From NCBI GenBank assembly GCA_030248215.1, contig JASANG010001415.1:124001-188000 (forward strand): 64,000 nucleotides of DNA, in the 5' to 3' direction. This DNA comes from Enoplolaimus lenunculus. Taxonomy: Eukaryota; Nematoda; Enoplea; Enoplida; Thoracostomopsidae. The notes under the pieces are model-generated. The model ran no database searches, was not told the origin of the DNA, and saw only the letters and a program-made list of their open reading frames with translations. Both the position numbers and the translations under genes were made by a program. This document shows, in pieces, positions 48,745 to 58,567 of the stretch. How positions within the stretch are numbered: position 1 is the stretch's first letter; each line of letters opens with the position of its first letter.

Positions 48745-49980
48745 CAGGGTGTAAACGGATAGTAAATAATAACGTGAACGGATACTGATCAAAATAACGG
48801 AAACCAACACGAATATTGAAGTATAAAACTTTCAAAGATGTTTTATTTTTCTACCAACACAATTGAGGCATGCAAATATTCACTTGGCTTTCTATAAAAT
48901 GTTAACGTAAAAATAGCGAGTGCGCCACAATTTTGGCCCATGTTACCTTCAACGACGCCCGGTTTTCCCGCGGGACAGCAATAGAGCCGGAGAGCAGCAT
49001 TTGCTAGTCCTGTTTGTGTATACGCGATGATTATTAAACTTTGTTGTTGTTGTTGTTATTATTTGTGGGTTGGTTAGCAAGACCGTTTAGTGCGGGGGAC
49101 TTGGAGGGCGGCAGCCCCCGATCCTGCTTAGGTCCCCCTAAATTTGGCTAGTTTCCCACTCCCAAATAGCCTCGTGCCAGGCATTGTGATTAAAATTGAT
49201 TTTTCGATTCATAAAATCTGAAAATAATTTGATTTGTGTCCCATTGTCCTGTTTTCCCCCTACAATGTGCAGTTGTCCCGTTTTCCCATTTGCAAGAAAC
49301 AAACATGTCCGTTTTCCCGTTTTCCCATCTACCCGAAACAGGCATGTTCCATTGTCCCGTTGGCCGTCCCGTTTTCCCAGCGAAACTTTGCAGCTGTCAC
49401 GTTTTCCCATTTGCCCGAAACAGGCCTGCCCCACTGTCCCGTTTTCCCAGCCAGAAATTGTAGTTGTCCCGTCTCCCTATTTGCCCGAAACAGGCCTGTC
49501 CCACTGTCCCGTTGGCCGTCCCGTTTTCCAAGCGAAACTTTGCAGCTGTCACGTTTCCCCATTTGCCCGAAACAGGCCTGTCCCACTGTCCTGTTTTCCT
49601 AGCAAAATTTGCAGCTATCCCGTTTTTCCGTCTGCCCGAAACAAACCTGTCCTGTTTTCCCGTTTCGCCAGCAAAAAATTGCAGTTGTCCTGTTTTCTCA
49701 TTTGCCCGAAACAGGCCTGTCCCATTGTCCCGTTTTTCCAGCGAAAATTTGTAGCTGTCCCGTTTTTCTAGCGAAAAATCGCAGCTACATCGTTCTCCGA
49801 TTTGCCCGAAACATACCCGTCCCGTTTTCCCAGCGAAAAATTACAGCTGTCCCGTTTTCGCATTTGCCCGAATGACATATATACGAGCTTTATAACTAAT
49901 TTTAAACATAAAAGTAGCTGATGTTCCGGTAATTTTATAACGGAAGCGGATACCGATTTTCACCGGAAACGGATAGTATT
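48745..49980. mobile_element. P-family element carrying a minisatellite
   Basis: CAGGGTGTAAACGGATAG start, ACCGGAAACGGATAG near the right end. Interior expanded by other sequence including TTGTTGTTGTTG and the array at 49210-49875. Confidence 0.55.
49210..49875. repeat. ~65-bp minisatellite (CCCGAAACAGGCC...)
   Basis: About ten imperfect units with TTTGCCCGAAACAGGCCTGT, CCCACTGTCCCGTTTTCCC and GCGAAACTTTGCAGCTGTC. Pyrimidine-rich on this strand, open in several frames; no sign of coding. Confidence 0.85.
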
Positions 49981-50116
49981 TGGATATGCTGTTATCAGAA
50001 ACCACCTTCACTTTTGGGGGTGGGTGGGATCGACTTCGAATGAGTATACACGTACTTAAACATTGTAGTTTGAGAATTCATAAGCGGAGCTTGCATTTCA
50101 ATGTTTACAAATTCCT

Positions 50117-50910
50117 CACCCCTATAAACTGGGGTAATCCAAAAAACGCAACGCTTGCATAGCACATTCTTTTGACACGGAACGTAGCCAGTTGCAGGGT
50201 ACAACCGGAGGTCTGCCTCCGGCTCCAGCAGAAAATCGGCCTCTGGCTGCGGTAGAATATTTGCCGAGTTCCGGCAATTTCGATGATAAAATTTTGCATA
50301 ATTTTGCAAACTTTATCTGTTTAGCGGATTTCGTTTTACTTTTGACACACAACCAAACAACTTAACAACATATTGCAGATACTGTATCGACCCGAATAAG
50401 AGGGGGTCCCCATTTTGAGTCCGAATCAACTGGAGTCTGTATCTCTAATAACATTCCGTAAGCGCATAGAGTCCCTAAACCCTAATTAGAGTCCATAAAT
50501 GTCAATTTACCCTAATTATAGCGCATTAATGACTCCAGGACCAAATAATTTGAGTTCAAAACTTTAAAGCGTACCTAAGGTTTGAAAGTACATTCAAAGT
50601 ATAACCTAGTATTATCGCTCAAGCTATTGACACAAGACAAATAAACGTTTAATTCAACGGATAATTGCAGTACCGAATATATATCAGTAACAACAGACCG
50701 TAACCGAATAACAAGAAGGGTACCTTCTGGAGAGGCCAAATAAATATCAGTCCCCCACTCTTATTCGGATCACTACAGTATTGGCTAAAATTAACTAATT
50801 AACCCTCATTTTTACTACCTTTTCGCCTCACCTCCGGCAAGTTTCCTTGATCTTCGGCTCTGGTATTGCTCTCCTCTGGTTGCACCCTGGCCAGTTGCAT
50901 ACTTAGTCTT
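50117..50910. mobile_element. Three-level nest: D in H2 in K
   Basis: K remnant (CCAAAAAACGCAACGCTTGC ... GTAGCCAGTTG, resuming GCCAGTTGCATACTTAGTC at 50890). H2 at 50195-50889 with exact duplication GCCAGTTG (50187-50194, 50890-50897). D at 50382-50778 inside H2 with TA on both sides. Confidence 0.88.
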
Positions 50911-50978
50911 ACGTGCGTCTAAAACATGCATAACACTTCGTGAAACTACTTGTTCAGAAATAGCAAAAATGCTTTTGT

Positions 50979-51345
50979 AGCAGGGTGTAACCGGAGGTGA
51001 AAAATACCAGAGCAGGGATCGGAAGTGAACAAAATTTGCCAGATCCGAGCCGAAACTGGGTAGCTAAAATGATGTTTACCTAAATTTCTCATTACAGCAA
51101 ATATCAGTAAGGCGTTGAATATTTTGGTTTTACATATTTTTTTACGAAATATCGGTAATTTCTTTGACAAACCTGTACAGAAACTTAACACGAAATGCGT
51201 CACGCAAATAAATTTTGTAAAACTATGCAAAATTTCAGTCCCGAAATTGCCTGTACTTCGTGCTCAAATTTCACCGGAGCTGGACGTCGATATACATTAC
51301 AACGGATTCTTGCTCAATGCACGGCGGCGAGAAATCAGACCCATG
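50979..51345. mobile_element. H2-family element
   Basis: CAGGGTGTAACCGGAGGTG start; AAATATCAGTAAGGCG and CCGGAGCTGGACGTCG inside. Right end unclear. Confidence 0.6.
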
Positions 51346-51484
51346 TACAGACAGTAGTATAAGCATATTCCTAAGCCTAAGAATAAGCCTATTCATAAGC
51401 CGAAGCAAAAAATTTAGTCTAAAGCTTAAACTGACTCTGTTACAGCCCCACCGAAAACGATCCGGCACTGTTCCATACATGGAC
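51339..51484. mobile_element. T-family element, short
   Basis: ACCCATGTACAGACAGTAG start, two CCTAAG words, end CACTGTTCCATACATGGACC. Confidence 0.7.
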
Positions 51485-51799
51485 CGAAATCACACTGAAC
51501 GTTTCTAGCTACAATATTCAACCTACTGGAGCCAAAAAATTTTCTCCTTCTTAAAGCATATTCATTTTCCTCAAGCTTTTCACAAAGTTTGGTACACGCT
51601 GTTCAACTTAAAAGATGCTTAACCGTTTTCACTCTTAATTAAAGTTAAATGTCCAGAACACTTAAAAAATTTATTATAAATTAAAAACAAATACATATAA
51701 AAGTTGAACAAAAAATCTAGAGTCATATTATGGACCATGAGTAAAGGTAAAGGCATCGAGCGAAACGAAGAAAAAATCTGACCCTCATAACCTTAAAAC

Positions 51800-52172
51800 A
51801 ATGCGAGATACATTGATAAAATACCGGAACCGGAAAGTTAAAAAATATTGGAACCGGAAAATAAAAATTGTTACCGAAAAATTTATTTTTAAGCGTTTTT
51901 TATCGATTTTAATGCTCTAAATACACAGTTTAGAATGCTAAAATCGTGAAACAAATACAGTAGGTGAGAACATATGATAAATTATGGAGTATGGCACAAA
52001 CTGGAAATTTTGGCAATACACGCTCAGACGATTTTAGATAAATAAGTCAGAATAATATGCCAATTTTTCTTCAATTTTCGAATGAGAAAAGTTTTTCCGG
52101 ATTTCTTACCGGAACCGGATAGTGAAAGATACCGGATTTCCCTACCGGAATCGGAATTCCGATTGCACCCTG
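51800..52172. mobile_element. H1-family element
   Basis: AATACCGGAACCGGAAAG words and right end CCGATTGCACCCTG. Confidence 0.6.
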
Positions 52173-52344
52173 CAGGCGAGCAAGACAAATGCAACACAAC
52201 CAATATGAACTCATATCCGTTCGCCAACAGTTTTCGTGATCAGACACACTGATATACACCGAGAACGGTGTGAATTGATAACTTAACTGACTGTTATGTG
52301 TAAAAAGTATCGGCAAAGAATCGGTAATTTTTTGCAATGTCGAT

Positions 52345-52510
52345 GCCGGAAAATGTTACTTTAAGGGGCGTAGCAGTAGATTAAGCGTATTCCTAAGCCT
52401 AAACATTGCAAAAGTGTGTTCCTAAACCTAAGCAAAAAATGTAATCTAGAATCTAAACCTACCCTTTTATACACCCACCAGAAACATGAACGCCCCTTAA
52501 AGTAACATGA
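52345..52510. mobile_element. T2-family element, minimal copy
   Basis: AATGTTACTTTAAGGGGCG to GAACGCCCCTTAAAGTAACA; only two CCTAAG words left in the core. Confidence 0.78.
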
Positions 52511-52623
52511 TTGCCAATGCCGATATTCACGAAAAGTGCCGATTGTTACCGATGCTGATTAATCAGCACTACACAAAACACGTACTGGATTTTATGTCAG
52601 AACAGCAGTTGGAGAGGCTTAAG
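52507..52623 (+). other. Orphan exon-like ORF next to a T2 element
   Basis: ATGATTGCC start (the ATG partly supplied by the T2 end), then HEKCRLLPMLINQHYTKHVL and SEQQLERLK, followed by AAG|GTAATT as a donor. Reads like protein but I recognise no family, and no partner exon was found on this strand before CLASRP. Fossil exon or chance. Confidence 0.25.
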
Positions 52624-52866
52624 GTAATTATAGGGGCATGCCCATTGGGAGAAATAGACACCGACGGGGCTTGTGCATTGGGAGACAGGGCGACATGTGT
52701 ACTTACAGAATGAGAGGCTTATAATTAGAATTAAGCTTATATTCTGGCGCACGCTTGGCTTAAATTTAGATTTTAGCTTATTCACAGGCCCTTATACGTA
52801 GTACGAGCCTTGGGACTGACAAATTGGAAAGCGTGACTGCGCCGATCAACAAAAGAAAAACGATAC

Positions 52867-53061
52867 TTAAAGTTCACTGTGCCTCAGTTTCGCTGCAAGA
52901 TACTTATCCAATTTTTCGGCTTCTTTTTTATGGTGCTTAACGCGGTCTTCCAGTTGTTCTTTTTGTCCTTTGGCGCTTTCAGTTTTTTGCGATTCCAGAC
53001 CCAACATTTTTTCGTAATGTGACACTTTTTCTAGTTTTCGGTCCAATAGCACCAGATCTTC
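52867..53061 (-). CDS. LRPAP1: RAP exon 8: domain 3 end and ER retrieval signal
   Basis: 195 nt including TAA, acceptor TATTTTTCAG. Reads LDRKLEKVSHYEKMLGLE, then long basic helices, ending LRHSEL. Human RAP ends RHNEL. Confidence 0.93.
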   Translation of the reverse strand, partial: EDLVLLDRKLEKVSHYEKMLGLESQKTESAKGQKEQLEDRVKHHKKEAEKLDKYLAAKLRHSEL

Positions 53062-56000
53062 CTGAAAAATAATATCAAAATAAGACAGCTCAACGACTTA
53101 TATATTATATTAGCGTTACCTAGATTAAAATTTTTAAAATTGAACTAGTTAACCCTACCATAACAGTAAATAACACCCATAGGTTTACTCTAAAGCATGC
53201 TGTAAATAGAACCGAACCTCAATGCACGCTAGTGTACCGTACTAGATATTTTCCTTAAACTGTTCAAATTAAATTAACGCTCACAACTAATTAAAAGCAC
53301 AACGGCTTATATTAATTATAGGGGGCTGCCTACGAGCCTAAACCTAATTATAAACATAAGCCTAACGTATACCAGTAGAACTAGTCATTTTAAACCTCTG
53401 CCGCACAATACCATTTTAATCTTGCCGAAACAAACTAAATAACTCATGTTAAATTAACGTACTGTCAACTCATGGAGATGCTCTTGTGTGAGATCAGTTC
53501 GGCTTAATGCTTCTTGCCACATATCTTCAACGCGACGATTTTGAAATTTTCCAGCAGGTTTTGCTAAAACAAAATAAATACAACTAAAGGCGCAGCATGC
53601 TTTAAGCGTGAACCAAATCAAAAATTTTAAGTACTGAAAGCGACAACACGATCACCGCCTGTCTGCTTACGAAAGATTGCCAGTTTATCTGTTTGCAGCT
53701 GTATAACTCTGTAGAATCCAGCACAACTCACAGTTTGTAATATTATTCTGCTTGTCTTCCAAATGTTCAATCTGTTGTCGTAAATTTGTCAAAGAATGTT
53801 GCAATTTGCTTTCCGATCCATTCAATTCTCGGTATCGCTTCTTCTGATATGCTTTATGCACGTCCATATTCAAATCATGCTCCGAATCTCTGTAAATCCA
53901 GCCAGGCAAGTTTCAAATAATACTGTGGAATATTTTCTTACAAAGAAATAAAGTATTCTTAAACAACTGATTCAGTTAAATACAACCACCGAAGGTCAAA
54001 TGTTGCACAATTCGACCGCAAGCATCTCTAATAAAAGCAAACACATTTACAAACTCTAAACAGGGTCAAAAACTAACACCTTTGTTCCAAGGTGGCAACA
54101 ACGGTTTTCACTTGGATTCGGCAAAAAATTGCGATTCGGTTTCGGACTCGGTTGTGAGAAAGAAAAATCCAGAAGCCGAATTTAACAATGTTCGGCAATA
54201 TGTTTTGTCATTTTTAAATAATTTAAATTTTGAGTAACTTGTTACATAAATCAGTATCTTTTGTTTCAAGTCACAAATCTCAGAACTGAGGTCAGGCATG
54301 AAATATATTAACGTTTAACAGTTATGCGGCTATCATTGCGTTAATATGCTCAAACAAATTATAGATATTATCTGAAAATTGCAACATGTAGGATTCGGAT
54401 TCGGCAAATTAGCGATGGATCAGGGTGCAACCGGAATTACAATTTACCGGAACCGGAACCGGAATTTGAAAATTTTACCGGAACCGGAACCGGAAAGTGA
54501 AAAATGCATTTCACCAAAAATTTCATTTTAATCTTATTTTTTGCTCTATTATTTGTGAAATAACCTTAGTCGAACATAGGTATTCATTTTATTTGTTGTA
54601 TTTTAGATTTTCATCATCGACTGAAGTGAAATCCACCATCAATGGCTTATATTCGGAGTACAAGTGGCTTTCAAGAGAGATTCTTAAAAATTAGCAAAGT
54701 TAAGAAAACGGCCAAATTATAATACCGGAATTTTTAAATCCGGTAAAAATTTACCGGAACCGGAAGGTGAAAAAATGCCGGAACAGGAATTCCGGTTGCA
54801 CCCTGCGATGGATTCAGACTCGGATTCGGTGCTTCCCTGCTTTGTTCCCAAACATTCCGGTTAAACTACAGTTAATTTTCACAAATAGCAATTCATGCCA
54901 TTACAGCGAACTTTGTTCCTTGCCAAAATGAATCTTCCGAAACTGCATAGCGTAGTTTAGTAATCAAAACCATTCTCTTAGCGAGTTTTGTCCAAAAGGT
55001 ATAAACTTTTTATGAACTTTTTCAGTTCCAAACACAACAAACTATTTAAAATTTTGATAGAACGTAGCACCCTTTGCAAAATCTCGGTTACTTCGTGCTA
55101 TGTTGCAGTGTTAGAAATACAGAGCACCTAATAATAACCGACATACTGTACAAGCTGCGCCAAAACTGCTTTCTCTTTGTCAATTTCATCAATCTGCTTT
55201 TGAAAATCAGCCACACGATGTTTCAATTCTTTACCAGCACCCGCATTAACACGATTAATGCGGTTTGCAAAGTTTAGCAATTCTGGATCTGAAAACAGAA
55301 AGATACTTCAGGAACAATAGTTATCGATAAACCATTGTCTAATTATTATCAGGTACCGGAAAACTATCGAAATTGTCGGCTGACAAATGATTTAAAATAA
55401 CACTTATGCAAAATGAAACAACTGCTTCGGTTAGTCCATGCTCTCTTATCACTGAGTTTGCAATACCGCATCAGTTTGTGCACTGACCCGTCGTACCATT
55501 TAAAACGTTTGACTTCAGTCATAACTATGATCAAAAATTTGATTGCCCCTGCCTATAAACAAAAGTTTCCTAATTCGTCACAGTATTGTCGTCGCAACAC
55601 CTGGTGTAGTTACTGTCCGGAAATTTTAGACAGCCTCACTAGTTAACTAAACGCTGCATAACCTAACTCAGCGAAAAATTAAGCAAAGAACATACTCCTG
55701 ATTTCAACATTATCATAAATCACATTGGAATGTTTTTGATTGTCTAAAACAAAGAGCGATCACTAAAAAATAAAAATAAGTAAAACGGAAGCAAAAAATG
55801 AAGACGCAACTACACTTACATTTCCGCCTCCACGCTGTTTAAGTGCCTCGTTAACGGCTACAGGCGCTTCGTAAATATCAATCAGACAGGGTACAGCCGA
55901 ATTCCACTCTAAGATCGGAATGTCAAGTTTTGCTGCTGCGGACTATAAGACGTAAGAATTTTCGGTAGAACCAGTCAGCTTTTCAAGCCAAGACAAACAT

Positions 56001-57569
56001 TGACGTGTTTCTTTTTTGAAATATGCGTTAAACAATTATGTAAATGTACAACGAACCTGATATATCTGCTGTTTTAAACGAGTCATATACATGTTGAAGG
56101 CCAAGCGAGTTGAGCAAAGTTTGAAGTTTAGCGTCGAGCGTAGCAGTATTCAAAGATGGCGTTGGGCTAAAAGCAATAAAATAAAAACTATGGTGCTACC
56201 ACGACGACAGTGGCTGCAACTGAATATTCATGTATGACAGGGATGGTACTTTTATAATCCAGCTGTACCTGATAATCAAAGGACTACTGGGTTTAAACAA
56301 AGGTATATTTGGTTTAAACAAAACTTAATGCTAACAGTTTCTTTAAGCAAAATAAGAACATTACATGCTATGATATATGCGCTATAGCGCGGACCGAATT
56401 TAATGGTAGCTTCGGACTTTGTTACATATTTCATATTGCGTTGAACACATAGTCTGCTTACTTTGTTTTGCTAGAATCAACTGAATCATGTTTGGATTTT
56501 ATGTACTCTTGATCAAGTAAATCTAAAACATAAAAATTACACTATGCAGTGTTGCTTCTTTGAAATCAACGAGCATACAACAGTGATCGCGCCAATATGA
56601 GAATTTTGTGTTTTCAACTGAATATATACGTACCCACCAAAGTGTACCGTACCAATGTAATCGCTCAAAAACGTATAATTGTGCAAATTAACCGTCCCGT
56701 AACCATGTGAGACATTTTTGTTAATTATGTGCACACTGCACATGCAATACAGTGCAGTGCACCGTAGGTGTGATCTCCCAGTTCCTACCTAGATTGACAC
56801 GGAGGCCATGCCGTGAGAGCAATGGTCATTTGCCGCGCTATAAACACGGTATACAGTCGAAAATAGAATGGACGTTTAGACGCGTATTCCCCAGATGTTG
56901 AGGGTTTTCGGGTCAACACACAGCAATGAACTCTCAAACCTGTAAACTCTACTCCTCGAGGCCACTCTGTCCATAGCATCCCCCTCTTCAATCCCACCTT
57001 CGCATAATCTATGTCCACCTGCACCCTCCATTCTGCCGTCAGTCTCCTCTTCCGTTATACCGTTGACAGCGCCCGCCTAATTCAGCATTCCTCATCTCTC
57101 CTCACCACATGCCCATGTAACATACGCAGCATACGGTCTACATATAGTCCACGATGAAGCAGTTGGAGAACATTCTGCGTGGCGCAGTGTTTGAGCGTTT
57201 GCCTAAGAATCCGCAGGCTTGAAGTTCGATCCCCATTCTGTAGTCCCGCTTTACCAACTGCTTCGATAAAACGCTCTGAACTACCGGTTCGTACATAGAC
57301 TGGAACGCCCAAAAACGTGTCAAGGTTAGTCGAATGGCAAGGAACGATGTGTAAATTCCTTTGTGCACTCTAACACGCGGCTGAAAACACAAAAACGTAC
57401 ATAAACCGTCTTTCAGCAGTTCCAAAGCATCTGGTTTCGAAAATGTCGTTTCTTTGTTAGCTTTCTGCCAAATGAGATTATATTTCGCACTTCGGAAAAC
57501 AACTTCTGAAGCATTTAAGCAATACAAAACGGCCCATTTAACTGTTATTACGGCTATTAACAACATCAA
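52867..57569 (-). CDS. LRPAP1: LDL-receptor-associated protein (RAP), whole gene
   Basis: ER chaperone that holds LDL-receptor-family proteins and keeps ligands off them. Eight exons: 57401-57569, 56462-56522, 56057-56166, 55696-55743, 55147-55288, 53732-53889, 53463-53563, 52867-53061. Total 984 nt, 327 residues against 357 in human, with all phases consistent. Seen: signal peptide at residues 1-20; domain 1 FRSAKYNLIWQKA; domain 2 NPELLNFANRINRVNAG; a helical linker; domain 3 RRVEDMWQEALSRTDLT and LEKVSHYEKML; C-terminal HSEL, a KDEL-type retrieval signal (human HNEL). The signal peptide core contains one Lys, which is a little unusual. The gene is divergent from CLASRP. Confidence 0.9.
53463..53563 (-). 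CDS. LRPAP1: RAP exon 7: domain 3 start
   Basis: 101 nt, acceptor TTGTTTTAG, donor ACA|GTACGT. Reads RRVEDMWQEALSRTDLTQEH; human RVIDLWDLAQSANLTDKEL. Confidence 0.9.
53732..53889 (-). CDS. LRPAP1: RAP exon 6: helical linker
   Basis: 158 nt, acceptor ATTTACAG, donor T|GTGAGT. Reads DSEHDLNMDVHKAYQKKR and a charged coil, equivalent to the human HTELKEKLRSINQGL region. Confidence 0.85.
54421..54805. mobile_element. H1-family element with exact 8-bp duplication
   Basis: CAGGGTGCAACCGGAATT to AATTCCGGTTGCACCCTG, 385 bp, flanked by CGATGGAT at 54413-54420 and 54806-54813. The flanks on both sides (ATTCGGATTCGG words, 54100-54860) are one older element that H1 split. RAP intron 5. Confidence 0.9.
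55147..55288 (-). CDS. LRPAP1: RAP exon 5: domain 2
   Basis: 142 nt, acceptor CTGTTTTCAG, donor CA|GTATGT. Reads PELLNFANRINRVNAGAGK and an acidic/basic helix, matching human DPRLEKLWHKAKTSGKFSG. Confidence 0.87.
55696..55743 (-). CDS. LRPAP1: RAP exon 4
   Basis: 48 nt, acceptor TTGTTTTAG, donor A|GTATGT. Reads NQKHSNVIYDNVEIR. Assigned because it fits phase 1 from exon 3 and phase 1 into exon 5. Confidence 0.7.
55820..55942 (-). other. Possible alternative (poison) exon in RAP intron 3
   Basis: Between RAP exons 3 and 4 a ~120-nt stretch is flanked by acceptors (TCTTATAG at 55943 and a second AG before 55935) and a good donor AAT|GTAAGT at 55819. One frame is open (AAKLDIPILEWNSAVPCL...). 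It does not resemble RAP, and either acceptor leads to a stop in or just after the exon if spliced in. It may be a regulated non-productive exon, or chance. Confidence 0.3.
56057..56166 (-). CDS. LRPAP1: RAP exon 3
   Basis: 110 nt, acceptor GCTTTTAG, donor TCAG|GTTCGT. Reads TLDAKLQTLLNSLGLQHVYD, aligning with human EARLIRNLNVILAKYGLDG. Confidence 0.82.
56462..56522 (-). CDS. LRPAP1: RAP exon 2
   Basis: 61 nt, acceptor TGTTTTAG, donor AA|GTAAGC. Reads LLDQEYIKSKHDSVDSSKT, the domain 1 continuation (human DELAWKKLKLDG). Confidence 0.8.
56880..57140 (-). mobile_element. Degenerate LINE 3' end in RAP intron 1
   Basis: On the minus strand GHVVRRDEEC, then QVDIDYAKVGL, and in another frame DAMDRVASRSRVYRF resemble the conserved C-terminal block of non-LTR retrotransposon ORFs (GHVxRRxEE ... 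W...V..D...). A frame change and a stop separate the pieces, so it is dead. The clade cannot be set from this. Confidence 0.5.
57401..57569 (-). CDS. LRPAP1: RAP exon 1: signal peptide and domain 1 start
   Basis: 56 codons plus one base, donor T|GTACGT. Starts MMLLIAVITV, then EVVFRSAKYNLIWQKANKE, which aligns with human FRMEKLNQLWEKAQ. Confidence 0.85.
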
Positions 57570-58468
57570 GTAATTGACGTAGAGCGTAACTATATCCTAT
57601 ATTATATCAGAGTTGAAATTTATATGATCAATAATTATGCACACATATTTGTTTTAGACCAATTTGAACCTTAAATTCTCACGTCAAATAGGCCAAAAAA
57701 CTTATGCAATTATGACCATTTCAGTGGGACCACGTGACATTTTATTGTGAGGCATAACTAGCAAATCACAATGGTTACTTATATCGTGTACACTGGATAA
57801 AACAGATATTCTTCATTGTTGATTCTTTACAAGTACAACGAGGTTAGGTTAACGTTGGTTCTCACAGAAAAAACTCTAACTTTCATTCAATTCCTTCCAA
57901 AACACTAGCTACTTGTTTAAAAATAAATGATACACCAGCTCAAATGCTCTGGTGTTACTGGCTATGCTAAATGTAGAAACTAGACTTTCTTTTATTATGG
58001 TGTAGCATTGTAGAATCAATGGAAGCGGACCCGTAGCCAAATCACCATGCTAGGAGGGCAAAAAAATTTTCAGGAGGGGCATTCAGGGTTATGATGTCAA
58101 CCTAAAACTTGCACAAATTTACGCATAGCAACTGTAGTATTGCTTTGTTAATTTAAGGGAATTGAAAGTTAGCTACTTTTTATACTCTGGGTCTATAAAT
58201 GTTTTATGTTGTTAACCTAAAGTTTGCACCTTTACAAAACTGAATTGCTTAGCTACTCACAAAACATTTATATTGATTTTATTATTTAAAGAAAGTGGGT
58301 TTTAGACATGTTATTTCCAGCTCAGCCTGGTGGCATTTCTAAGTTATGGTTCCAGCAAATCATCATCACCCATCGATTTTGAGCACATGTTAAACTCGTG
58401 CTCAAATAGATCTTTGTAGTTTCAGACGTAGTACTTTTGATAATTTCTAGCTCAGATAATTTTTCATC
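57570..58468. promoter_or_regulatory. Divergent RAP/CLASRP intergenic region
   Basis: 899 bp separate the start codons of RAP (-) and CLASRP (+), so the two may share a bidirectional promoter. No TATA box stands out. A fragment of the R element lies at 58031-58105. Nothing else is recognised. Confidence 0.5.
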
Positions 58469-58567
58469 ATGTGGTTTGAGGCAAGAAAGCAGGAAAAGGT
58501 AATACGCGGAATTATGATTGACCGCCGAAAACGTGCTGATCGCAGGAGAGCTTTTTATGAAAAAATA
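58469..58567 (+). CDS. CLASRP: CLASRP exon 1
   Basis: 33 codons, donor ATA|GTAAGT. MWFEARKQEKVIRGIMIDRR and RRAFYEKI; human MWHEARKHERKLRGMMVDYK. Confidence 0.93.

Noticed and set aside
49138-49875. Several frames with repeated CPKQACP or SRFPICP
   Set aside because: Minisatellite read-through; frames change between units and no frame stands out.
55820-55935. Counting this stretch as a normal RAP exon
   Set aside because: Exon 3 joins exon 4 in phase without it; including it breaks the frame before domain 2.
57082-57312. A 76-residue gene in RAP intron 1
   Set aside because: Part of a decayed LINE tail; the frame has no independent start or family.
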